From assembly GCA_964551645.1 (NCBI GenBank), contig CAZKDV010000001.1:1-64000 (forward strand): DNA of 64,000 nucleotides, read 5' to 3'. Under the pieces are notes generated by a model that saw only the letters and a program-made list of their open reading frames with translations, was not told where the DNA came from and ran no database searches. The stretch comes from CAZKDV01 sp964551645 (GTDB taxonomy: Bacteria > Bacteroidota > Bacteroidia > Bacteroidales > DTU049). Numbering within the stretch: position 1 is the first letter of the stretch; each line of letters begins with the position of its first letter. Below are positions 10,601 to 17,426 of the stretch, piece by piece. Position numbers and translations under genes: made by a program.

Positions 10601-12481
10601 AAATATAGAATCCGAATTGCTACAAGCATTATTATCTGTTACAGTAACAGTATATGTATCTTCACTGCTAACAACAATAGTTTGTGTGGTTTCTCCGGTT
10701 GACCAACTATAACCCACAAACCCACTACCAGCATCTAACTCAATACTGTCGCCACTACAAATATTTTTATCAGAACCTAAGTATATGTACGGAACTTGAT
10801 GTACTGTAACAAAAACAGTATCATTGCTCCCACAATATCCCAGTATTGCATATATAATTTGATGAGTACCTACGCCCGCTATTGTTGGGTCAAACACTCC
10901 TGTTGTTGAATTAATTCCGGTTCCTATCCAAATTCCACCTGAATCAGCTGCTTCAAATTGCAAAGAACTGCCATTGACACAAAATGACAGTTGTGTAGTT
11001 GTAATCGTTGGGTCAGGTTTCGGAGTAAATATTGCTTCAATACTATCAATCACAAAACAATTGTATGAATTTGTAACAGTAAGATAATACATTCCTGCTG
11101 TTGATACTTGGGTTATGGTTGTAGTATCTCCATTTGACCACTCATAAGTGCAACCTATTGCAGCTAAGCCTGCATCTAAAACAGCCATATCTCCTTCGCA
11201 TGCCGTAGCACTTGGTAGAAGATAGATAACAGGAGGCAAATAAACTTCAACATCTACATTATTTGTTCCTCCACAAAAACCAGAAATAGTATATGTTATT
11301 GTATGAGTGCCAAAGCCAGCATCTTGAGGCGTAAATAATCCATAAGGATCAATTCCATCTCCTGACCATATTCCTCCACCATCAACTGCATTAAACTGTA
11401 TGGGGCTTTCGTTAGTGCAAAACTCTAATTGGGTTGTTGTAATAGTTGGGTCTGAAACATCAACAAAACTAACTTCAACACTATCCGTGCTTACACAATT
11501 ATACCCATCGGTAACAGTAACATAATACATTCCCGAACTTACAACATCAATTGTTTGTGTTGTATCTCCATTTGACCATTCAAAAAAATAACCTACAGCC
11601 GGAATACCTACATCTATTGTTGCTTCTTCTCCCGCACAAGCAACAATATTATCTGGAATATTAATATTAGGAGGAGACACAACAACAACATGCTTAATAT
11701 CACTACCACCACAAGGACCTGTAATGGTATATTTTATTGTATGAGTTCCAAGTGCGACAATACTTGGATCAAAAATTCCGTTTATGGTATCAATTATACC
11801 GTTTCCGCTCCAAATTCCATTTTTAGGACTTGCCTCAAATGTGTATGTATCACCATTTCCACAAAAGAATGTAGGACTTGTCAAAATTGATGTCGGAACT
11901 GTATCATTATGTATCCACAGCGAATTTGATTGTCCGGGACAAGTTGTTTCTGAACTAACTACAAGATAAACCTCATCACCAGCAAGCAAACTATCAATAT
12001 TCAAAACCGTATCATTACTAATAGGACTTCCATTTACATACCATTGATAAACAAAAGGTGCAGTACCATTCGTAACTATTGAAGAAAAATTAACTTCAGT
12101 CAATTCGCACAAGCTTATATCATGATCAATACTAACAATTGTTGTATCATATTGGTGATGAATATATGTATAATCAACAGGATTGACAGTTAAGCAATTT
12201 GCATTTGAAGTCATTATTAACTTAAGCGTATCACCATCTTCAAGTTGTGAAGAAGCGTATGAAGTACCTATGCTAACAAGATTGCCATTTAACAACCATT
12301 GAAAACTTGGCGAATCTCCACCATGCTCATAGACAGCCATAAAACTCATATTCTCGCCCTCGCAAACATAGCCGTTCGGAACAGCTTTTATCCACGCATT
12401 AGGAGTAACTTCTTCAATTACAAAAACTATGTATGGAAGCGATGCATAAGGACCGGGACAGCTTGGATCGCTAAGCATTAC
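7604..12481 (-). CDS. Giant secreted adhesin-like protein, C-terminal part (type B T9SS sorting domain); gene interrupted by assembly gap
   Basis: These 1625 codons are the downstream part of one gene whose start is at 14201; the two parts are separated by ten Ns. The visible part begins VMLSDPSC, matching MLNDPSC of the neighbouring paralog. It is a long array of Ig/HYR-like modules that alternate a 'C.N....F.A...GG.W.G.GI......F.P..AG.G.H.I.Y' type with a 'C.GD...LDAG......WS.GETTQTI' type, the pattern of SprB-like Bacteroidetes adhesins. Two 231-codon units near residues 900-1260 of this part are almost identical. The C terminus (VPNIFSPNGDGENDQLCVRG, YNRWGNKVFE, CWDGKYQG) is a type B sorting domain. 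Complete protein about 2200 residues. Confidence 0.87.
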   Translation of the reverse strand, partial: VMLSDPSCPGPYASLPYIVFVIEEVTPNAWIKAVPNGYVCEGENMSFMAVYEHGGDSPSFQWLLNGNLVSIGTSYASSQLEDGDTLKLIMTSNANCLTVNPVDYTYIHHQYDTTIVSIDHDISLCELTEVNFSSIVTNGTAPFVYQWYVNGSPISNDTVLNIDSLLAGDEVYLVVSSETTCPGQSNSLWIHNDTVPTSILTSPTFFCGNGDTYTFEASPKNGIWSGNGIIDTINGIFDPSIVALGTHTIKYTITGPCGGSDIKHVVVVSPPNINIPDNIVACAGEEATIDVGIPAVGYFFEWSNGDTTQTIDVVSSGMYYVTVTDGYNCVSTDSVEVSFVDVSDPTITTTQLEFCTNESPIQFNAVDGGGIWSGDGIDPYGLFTPQDAGFGTHTITYTISGFCGGTNNVDVEVYLPPVIYLLPSATACEGDMAVLDAGLAAIGCTYEWSNGDTTTITQVSTAGMYYLTVTNSYNCFVIDSIEAIFTPKPDPTITTTQLSFCVNGSSLQFEAADSGGIWIGTGINSTTGVFDPTIAGVGTHQIIYAILGYCGSNDTVFVTVHQVPYIYLGSDKNICSGDSIELDAGSGFVGYSWSTGETTQTIVVSSEDTYTVTVTDNNACSNSDSIFINVTPSSDPTITTAQLSYCINGGTIQFEAVDSGGIWLGTGINNTTGVFDPAKAGVGTHQISYTIIGKCGSSDTVLVTVHSAPFVYIGSDKDICSGDSIALDAGSGFVDYIWSTGETTQIIVVDKEGAYSVTVTDGNTCSGFASVYINEIPLTDPSITITEFDYCSNDSPVQFTATTTGGVWFGKGINPSTGMFNPATAGVGDHIITYTIIDKCGSTDTVMVTVHLAPIITLVSAICSADLTTYNVEFISNAGTISTSAGTLMGNTIIDIPVGTDVIITADNNSCITTLIVNSPDCSCPVIPLPTNPNNPIICEGSVIPDLTVEVPSGYIVNWFATSSGGIAIASGTSFTPIDILPGIYTYYAESVDTATDCTSLRLPVTLTIVATPTVDILTDVTECDNYILPVLISGNYYLQSGGVEPINAGTSIDSTQTIWIYAETGTIPNCTNESSFIVSIVETPIITIVSKTCSPDITTYNVEFTVSTGDVSVSDGVIVGNTITDIPVDTDITIIADNNSCITTLIVNSPDCSCPVIPLPTNPNNPIICEGSVIPDLTVEVPSGYIVNWFATSSGGIAIASGTSFTPIDILPGIYTYYAESVDTATDCTSLRLPVTLTVIVTPKVDNLIDVVECGFYILPTLTNGNYYLQSGGIGNIPEGSTITSSQTIWIYAETGTNPNCTNESSFVVTINPVPVVNLLDDTHICNGDTLVLEAGPGFASYQWSNGSISQAIEVTSAGAYSVTVSNQYLCTASDEINITVYDKADASILTSGPFCSNDEALQFEAVTSGGTWSGKGINSSGWFTPAFAQAGLHAIIHTIGGYCGDSDTVQVIVNEAPTYTIVKQDETCYPANDGVIQIVVSDPSYLIMWNIGSTSFELDNLHPGKYTFEIVDANNCKVSDNVIIDQSFDDCHPSHFYVPNIFSPNGDGENDQLCVRGYGITSLEFVVYNRWGNKVFETTTLDTCWDGKYQGAFAEAGVYAYVIKIVYKDKSRIEKHGTVTLVR
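8772..9073 (-). repeat. 302-bp exact direct repeat, copy 1
   Basis: Identical to 9465-9766 over 302 bases, with a 693-base (231-codon) spacing, inside the giant adhesin-like gene. Flanking sequence outside the exact block is similar but diverged. It encodes the segment with CSCPVIPLPTNPNNP and SGYIVNWFATSSGG. Confidence 0.95.
9465..9766 (-). repeat. 302-bp exact direct repeat, copy 2
   Basis: Second copy of the block at 8772-9073; see that entry. Perfect identity at synonymous sites means recent duplication or gene conversion rather than selection on protein alone. Confidence 0.95.
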
Positions 12482-12491
12482 NNNNNNNNNN
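12482..12491. other. Assembly gap (10 Ns) inside a single gene
   Basis: Ten ambiguous bases interrupt the giant gene. The upstream part ends with codons for LTDGQ, the downstream part starts VMLSDPSC. The paralog at 4003-7566 reads DGQ-SVSCA-IMLNDPSC at the same place, so five codons (15 bases) are probably missing. Ten is not a multiple of three, so the Ns are a placeholder length and the apparent frame break is not real. Confidence 0.95.
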
Positions 12492-14201
12492 TTGTCCATC
12501 TGTTAGCGTAGTGCTTGAAAATGTATCTGAAGTCCCCGATTGTACCTCTACTCCGTCAACAGACCAAATATATTGGGTTACAGCATAAGGAGCTATATTT
12601 GTAGTATTACATACAAAAGTTAAGTTTTCATTTCCACAAGAAGGAATATTGCCACTAATTTGTTCAACTTTTGCAATAGGATCATCTCCGACACCACCAG
12701 AACTTGACTCTTTTGTTAGCACAACATCTTTAATGCCTGAAGTATAAACTCCTCCAAGCATACCTGTCGAACGAATTCCTCGAAATTTTATTCTAATATT
12801 TGAATTTCCTGCATAAGAGGATAAATCCACTGTTTGTGGTGTCCAATTAACTACACTTGAAGCATGTGTATAAAAAAGAGTCCATGATGCACCGCTATTG
12901 GTAGAAACATGAAGCTGAATTTTATTTTGATATGTTCCACCTAATTCAGCTTGATTAGAAACATCAAATGTTAGTATATAACTTGCATTAGTATTTGAAA
13001 AATCTAAATCTTCATTCCAGATAATATCAGCCCATGAATTATTATCTCCCCAAGTTACATCCATATATGCAGCAGGAAGATTGGGAGCATTAAAATATGA
13101 ACCAGGGGTTGAGCGCCAATTTCCTCTTCCTGATTGTTCTAATATCCACTGCGAAGCCCAATTATTAAGATATTTACCTGTTTCGTCAATTAACACTTCA
13201 GTTCCTCCACTTGCTTCGCATTGGCAACCGTCAATTACTTGAATAGTTTTTTCAATTGATAGTGTTTCAGAAGTTATGGCTCGTGTGGTTGTTAACTTCA
13301 CCGTAAATATATTTTCGGTAATAAATTTTATTTTCGGATTTTTAGAATTTGCATTTGTACTTTCGACAAAAATCCAGTCAATTCCTGCCGTACCCGGACT
13401 AATATTCCAATTGTATGTAACACTTGGATCGCTTGGTGCACTCATATTAGTAAAAGTAACAACTTCTTCATAAGCAGCACAGAGTGTATTTTTATTCGAA
13501 TAAAAATTGCAGGATAGGGGTAAGGTTGAGAGTTCAATAGCATCAACAGCAGGATAAGTGTTAGGAGAACCTATTGCATCATCCCACAAAAATCCAAATC
13601 TCAGGTTCGCTTTATTGTCAAAACCAGGATTAATATAACTGTTTCTAACCCAATTATTAACAAGTCCCAATTCTCCAACAAAGTTCCAAGTTGAGCCTCC
13701 ATTTGTGCTATAGTACACCGAAATCCCTTGTGAATGATATGCCCAAAATGTAAAATTTATAGAATGATAACCAATTGTATTAAAATCATAATTCATTGCA
13801 GCAAACAATTTCTTTTTATTTGTAAGCGAACTATGCCAACTTGTACTTAATTCGCCTGCCTGCATTGCACAGTGTTGTATCATGTGCAAATAGTTTCCAT
13901 TTGCATTTGGCAATTCTACTGGTTGTTCTTTTACTTCTCCAGACGAAACATTAGTGCCAAGACAAGTGTATGAAGAATGAGAATACACATTGTTGATAAT
14001 CCACCGATTATCTTCAGTTGCCAAGCCACTCGGCGAAACTGTGTTAGCGGTAAGTGCAGAAGAATTAACAACACCTCCTACTGCACTATTTAAAGTCCAA
14101 TTAGCTGGGTTGTCAAAATTATCAGATACAATAATTGTTTGAGCTTTTAATCCTACGAGTGTGAATAAAAACATAAAAAAAGAAAGTAAAAATTTTTTCA
14201 T
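12492..14201 (-). CDS. Giant secreted adhesin-like protein, N-terminal part (signal peptide, two jelly-roll modules); continues across gap
   Basis: The first 570 codons of the gene that continues at 12481-7604. A signal peptide (MKKFLLSFFMFLFTLVGLKA) is followed by a module starting DNFDNPANWTLN with YYSTNGGSTWNFV, then a second module (GGTEVLIDETGKYLNNW, VSTNSGASWTLF, KESSSGG) and the start of an Ig-like repeat ending LTDGQ at the gap. It is clearly paralogous to the first 570 residues of the 4003-7566 protein, with the same module order. A TATATTTG box lies about 82 bases upstream. The product is predicted to be exported by Sec and then the T9SS using the type B domain encoded at the other end. 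Confidence 0.86.
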
Positions 14202-14282
14202 AGACTTGCTAAATTGTTTAATTAGAACGAATTACAATTTTTTAAAAATAAAAAACATATACTACAATAATATTTTCAAACG

Positions 14283-14290
14283 CAAATATA
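14283..14290 (-). promoter_or_regulatory. Predicted -7 box (TATATTTG) for the giant T9SS-cargo gene
   Basis: Minus-strand TATATTTGC matches TAnnTTTG and would give a leader of about 75 bases before the start at 14201. No convincing -33 element. Confidence 0.45.
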
Positions 14291-14491
14291 TAAAATCAAA
14301 ATGATAATATTCTATAATATTCATACTGTTTAAATAAATATTTTACTTTTTTCTAACTTGGGTCTAATTAATTACATCACATAAGACTGTTTTTTTTTGA
14401 TAAAATTTAATTAGTGTACAAAAAAACATCTAAAAACTAATTATTGCAGATAATATGATTTTACAAAAGCGAATTAATTAAAAAAATACAT

Positions 14492-14499
14492 TAATTTTG
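14492..14499 (+). promoter_or_regulatory. Predicted -7 box (TAATTTTG) for the TPR-ribH-fmt run
   Basis: TAATTTTGC 16 bases before the ATG at 14516. It leaves little room for the alternative TTG start at 14510, favouring the ATG. Confidence 0.55.
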
Positions 14500-14515
14500 C
14501 ACAAAAATTTTGATT

Positions 14516-15217
14516 ATGGCAAAAGTAAAAAAAGCAAAAGAAAAAGGTGGCGAAGAAAGAGTTGAAGCTATTGAATCTTCTCTATCCAAAGCTGAAAATT
14601 TCATAGAACAACATCAAAAACTAATTACATATATTGTACTCGGAGCAATATTGATAGTTTTACTTATCATAGGATACAATAAATTCATCAAACAACCCAA
14701 AGAATCGCGTGCTTATGAAAATATGTTTATGGCAGAATATTATTTTGAAATTGACTCATTAGATTTAGCCTTAGAAGGAGATGGTAACCATTTTGGTTTT
14801 CTTGAAATTATTGATGAATATAAATGGACAAAAGCATCTAATTTGGCACATTATTATGCCGGCATTATATATATGCAAAAAGGCATGTATGAAGATGCTA
14901 TTACTTATCTAAAAAGATATAAAGCAAAAGATATGTTCACAACAGCTATGTCAAAAGGTGTAATTGGAGATGCTTATGTTGAATTAGAAGATTATAATAA
15001 TGCTGTGAAATATTATTTATCAGCAGCAAATTCAAAACCTAATCAGTTCACAACTCCAATGTTCTTGAAAAAAGCGGCATGGGTGTATGAAACACAAGAA
15101 AACTACCACAAAGCATTAGATATATATCAAACGATAAAAAAAGAATATTCTAACACTCAGGAAGGTCGAGATGCAGATAAATTCATTGCATACTTTGAAA
15201 CAAAGCTAAATCAATAA
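14516..15217 (+). CDS. Membrane-anchored tetratricopeptide repeat protein (YfgM-like)
   Basis: A 233-residue protein. A charged N-terminal segment of about 35 residues is followed by one transmembrane helix (YIVLGAILIVLLIIGYNKFI) and then TPR-like helices on the far side: HYYAGIIYMQKGMYEDAITY, KGVIGDAYVELEDYNNAVKY and VYETQENYHKALDIYQTI. This layout resembles YfgM, a periplasm-facing SecYEG-associated TPR protein, and a TPR protein directly before ribH is a recurring Bacteroidetes arrangement. The start is the ATG at 14516 (MAKVKKAKE) rather than an in-frame TTG two codons earlier, which sits almost on the predicted transcription start. The stop is 3 bases before ribH. Exact role unproven. 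Confidence 0.85.
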   Translation: MAKVKKAKEKGGEERVEAIESSLSKAENFIEQHQKLITYIVLGAILIVLLIIGYNKFIKQPKESRAYENMFMAEYYFEIDSLDLALEGDGNHFGFLEIIDEYKWTKASNLAHYYAGIIYMQKGMYEDAITYLKRYKAKDMFTTAMSKGVIGDAYVELEDYNNAVKYYLSAANSKPNQFTTPMFLKKAAWVYETQENYHKALDIYQTIKKEYSNTQEGRDADKFIAYFETKLNQ

Positions 15218-15220
15218 AAA

Positions 15221-15718
15221 ATGGCTACCGATAAATCAAAACTGTCTGAAAATGTAAAGCAAAATATTCCTAAAGTAGGCAATTTAAAGATTGGCATTAT
15301 AGTATCGGAGTGGAATAATGATATTACTTCCAAACTATTAGACGGAGCTTTAAGCGTTTTTAAAGAACAAAAAGTTCCACAAGAAGATATATTTGTTGAA
15401 TGGGTTCCAGGCAGTTTTGAACTTCCGCTTGCAGCACAATTTATGGCAAAATACACAAGAGTTGATACCGTTATATGTTTGGGTTGCGTTATTCAGGGAG
15501 AAACTAAACATTTTGACTTTATTTGCGATTCGGTTTCTCACTCAATCTCCAAAGTTGGTTTAGATTTTAATATTCCTGTAATTTTTGGAGTTTTAACAAC
15601 TTTTGATATGCAACAAGCAATCGAAAGAGCCGGTGGTAAACATGGAAATAAAGGAACTGAAGCTGCTATTACTACAATAAAAATGATAGCTCTGAAAAAG
15701 AAAATTAAAGAATACTAA
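15221..15718 (+). CDS. ribH: 6,7-dimethyl-8-ribityllumazine synthase
   Basis: A 165-residue enzyme that condenses 5-amino-6-ribitylaminouracil with 3,4-dihydroxy-2-butanone 4-phosphate, the penultimate step of riboflavin synthesis. Typical motifs are IVSEWNNDIT (substrate-binding W/N region), VPGSFELPLAAQ, CLGCVIQGETKHFDFIC (with the catalytic His of the 'GETxHFD' motif), IPVIFGVLTT and the C-terminal RAGGKHGNKGTEAA. It follows the TPR gene by 3 bases and precedes fmt by 13, so translation is probably coupled. Other rib genes are not in the window. Confidence 0.96.
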   Translation: MATDKSKLSENVKQNIPKVGNLKIGIIVSEWNNDITSKLLDGALSVFKEQKVPQEDIFVEWVPGSFELPLAAQFMAKYTRVDTVICLGCVIQGETKHFDFICDSVSHSISKVGLDFNIPVIFGVLTTFDMQQAIERAGGKHGNKGTEAAITTIKMIALKKKIKEY

Positions 15719-15731
15719 CTCTAACTGTACT

Positions 15732-16712
15732 ATGAAAGTGTTGTTTATGGGTACTCCTGAATTTGCAGTACCCTCACTTATGAATATTATCAATAGTCAT
15801 CATGAAATTGTTGGAGTTATCACCACTCCCGACAAACCTGCAGGGAGAGGAAAACAAATGTATGTGCAAGCAGTTGCAAAAATTGCCAAAGAATACTCTC
15901 TTAATCTACTTCAATATGAAAATCTTGAAGATAAAGAACTTATTGAAAAATGTAAAAGTCTTCAAGCAGATATAGGAGTAGTTGTTGCATTCAAAAAACT
16001 TCCTCCTATTTTATACAATATTCCAAAATTGGGAACCTTCAACTTGCATGGCTCAATTTTACCTCAATATAGAGGAGCAGCACCCATGCACTGGGCTATA
16101 ATTAATGGAGAAACTGAAACTGGACTAACAACATTTTTCATTAATGAAAATATTGATACTGGAAAAATCATTCAAATAGTCAGACACCCTATACACAAAG
16201 ATGATACGGTTGGTAAATTGCACGATAGACTTTCATTACTCGGTGCTGATATGATTACAGATACCTTAAACGCTATTGAGAGCAATAAATTTCAAACAGT
16301 TTCGCAAACAGAAATCATTTCAAAACAAATCATAGAAATTCTAAAAAAAGCACCTAAACTCAATAAGCAAAATACACTTATTGACTGGCATAAAAGTGCT
16401 TTAGAAGTTTACAATCATATCAGAGGCTTAAATCCATCTCCTTGTGCATATACTTATGCAAAAAACAGCAATGATTCAATTCAACAAATAAAGATATTTT
16501 ATGCCGAAATTGCCGAAAATTTTGAATTATCCTTATCTCCTGGCAAAATTGTAATTGAGCAATCAAATTTATTTGTTGGCACAAGTACTCAAGCAATAAC
16601 TATCAAAGAATTGCAAACTGAGGGACGAAAAAAAATGACTATAAAAGAATATTTAAACGGGCTACAAAATATTACACCTCAATACTTTGTAAATAATAAT
16701 TCTATGCAATAA
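15732..16712 (+). CDS. fmt: Methionyl-tRNA formyltransferase
   Basis: A 326-residue enzyme that formylates initiator Met-tRNA using 10-formyltetrahydrofolate. The N-terminal formyltransferase domain starts MKVLFMGTPEFAVPSL and carries the folate-binding and catalytic block FNLHGSILPQYRGAAPMHWA (the SLLP-type loop and catalytic His), with INENIDTGKII after it. The C-terminal domain (IDWHKSALEVYNHIRGLNPS) binds tRNA. Length is normal. It is last in the TPR-ribH-fmt run; about 100 bases later comes a tRNA gene with its own promoter. Confidence 0.96.
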   Translation: MKVLFMGTPEFAVPSLMNIINSHHEIVGVITTPDKPAGRGKQMYVQAVAKIAKEYSLNLLQYENLEDKELIEKCKSLQADIGVVVAFKKLPPILYNIPKLGTFNLHGSILPQYRGAAPMHWAIINGETETGLTTFFINENIDTGKIIQIVRHPIHKDDTVGKLHDRLSLLGADMITDTLNAIESNKFQTVSQTEIISKQIIEILKKAPKLNKQNTLIDWHKSALEVYNHIRGLNPSPCAYTYAKNSNDSIQQIKIFYAEIAENFELSLSPGKIVIEQSNLFVGTSTQAITIKELQTEGRKKMTIKEYLNGLQNITPQYFVNNNSMQ

Positions 16713-16775
16713 ACTTTATTTTTACATAATAAAAAATATTACATATTTTTTTCTTTCAATTCTTTAAATATTTTA

Positions 16776-16783
16776 TATCTTTG
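16776..16783 (+). promoter_or_regulatory. Predicted -7 box (TATCTTTG) for the tRNA gene
   Basis: TATCTTTGCA 31 bases before the mature tRNA 5' end, matching TAnnTTTG, so the tRNA is probably transcribed independently of fmt. Confidence 0.55.
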
Positions 16784-16813
16784 CAACTCAAAATTTGTGT
16801 AATACAATTTTTG

Positions 16814-16887
16814 GGGCCTATAGCTCAGTTGGTTAGAGCAACTGACTCATAATCAGTAGGTCCCTGGTTCAAGTCCAGGTGGGCCCA
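16814..16887 (+). tRNA. tRNA with CAU anticodon (elongator Met or Ile2)
   Basis: A 74-base cloverleaf: acceptor GGGCCTA pairs with TGGGCCC (one T-G wobble), D arm GCTC/GAGC, anticodon stem ACTGA/TCAGT with loop CTCATAA, T arm CCTGG/CCAGG with loop TTCAAGT, discriminator A. CCA is not encoded. The CAU anticodon fits elongator Met or, if C34 is modified to lysidine, Ile2 reading AUA. The C4-G69 and C5-G68 pairs and the T-arm sequence resemble E. coli Ile2. It does not look like an initiator tRNA because position 1-72 is a G-C pair. A hairpin terminator follows directly. Confidence 0.92.
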
Positions 16888-16890
16888 CAT

Positions 16891-16914
16891 AAACGCCGAA
16901 AGGCGTTTTTTTTT
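16891..16914 (+). terminator. Rho-independent terminator after the tRNA
   Basis: AAACGCC, loop GAAA, GGCGTTT followed by a run of Ts: a 7-bp stem closed by a GNRA tetraloop immediately downstream of the tRNA. Confidence 0.9.
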
Positions 16915-16940
16915 ATATCTATTAATTCAAGCTTTTCTCT

Positions 16941-17372
16941 ATGAAACAAAGTGCATTTGCTAGCAAAAACAATTTACTCGGAACTTTATGCTTGCTTACA
17001 TTTATAGGTAGCGGATTTGGATTAAGTGTATCATTGCTATCTATTATAAATATAAATTTCATTCAGTTTGCTCAAAACATTATTGGTTATACTTCTGTAC
17101 AAACAAACACTCAAGATGCTAATTTTAGTTTTGTTTATATTATTGTCAAAGGTATATTATATGCTTTTGTTTTATATTCTGCTTATTTAATGTTTTACAA
17201 AAAAGCAAAAGGATTTTTCCTATATATTATCGGACAATTTTTATTAATTGTTATATCGTTTATTTTCTTTCCTTATCCTTTGCTTGAGATTTTATCAATT
17301 GTTATTCCCGAAATAATCTTCTCTATTGCTTTTATTCTTCTTTACGCTCTGCACTTCAAAAGCATGGAATAA
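16941..17372 (+). CDS. Small integral membrane protein, unknown function
   Basis: A 143-residue protein not recognised as a known family. It has four likely membrane helices: about residues 14-36 (LLGTLCLLTFIGSGFGLSVS), 60-82 (VYIIVKGILYAFVLYSAYLM), 88-110 (GFFLYIIGQFLLIVISFIFF) and 115-137 (ILSIVIPEIIFSIAFILLYA). There is no signal for catalysis. It lies between the tRNA terminator and a shared bidirectional terminator, so it is probably a single-gene unit. The ATG at 16941 is the only sensible start. Confidence 0.7.
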   Translation: MKQSAFASKNNLLGTLCLLTFIGSGFGLSVSLLSIININFIQFAQNIIGYTSVQTNTQDANFSFVYIIVKGILYAFVLYSAYLMFYKKAKGFFLYIIGQFLLIVISFIFFPYPLLEILSIVIPEIIFSIAFILLYALHFKSME

Positions 17373-17374
17373 AA

Positions 17375-17402
17375 AAAGGACTGCTATTTCTAACAGTCCT
17401 TT
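17375..17402. terminator. Bidirectional terminator between convergent genes
   Basis: AAAGGACTG, loop, CAGTCCTTT (6 bp GC-containing core extended by A-T pairs). T runs follow on both strands, ending the small membrane protein gene (plus) and the repeat protein gene (minus). Confidence 0.8.
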
Positions 17403-17426
17403 GAAAAATCAGTATTCTTTTTAGTT

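Larger units (their letters stand above)
14202..14515. other. Divergent intergenic region (314 bp)
   Basis: Very AT-rich spacer between the minus-strand giant gene and the plus-strand TPR gene. It holds a TATATTTG box for the giant gene (14283-14290, minus) and a TAATTTTG box for the TPR-ribH-fmt run (14492-14499, plus). No coding sequence or stable RNA was recognised. Confidence 0.6.

Noticed and set aside
12482..12491. Real frameshift or pseudogene at the giant gene
   Set aside because: Explained by the gap placeholder; both sides are intact and match the paralog.
12471..12499. Apparent start or end of two separate genes at the N gap (a start codon at 12499 and a stop at 12471)
   Set aside because: Artefacts of reading through the ten Ns in the wrong frame; the paralog shows one continuous gene.
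16814..16887. tRNA-fMet (initiator)
   Set aside because: Position 1-72 is a G-C pair; initiators have a mismatch at this position.
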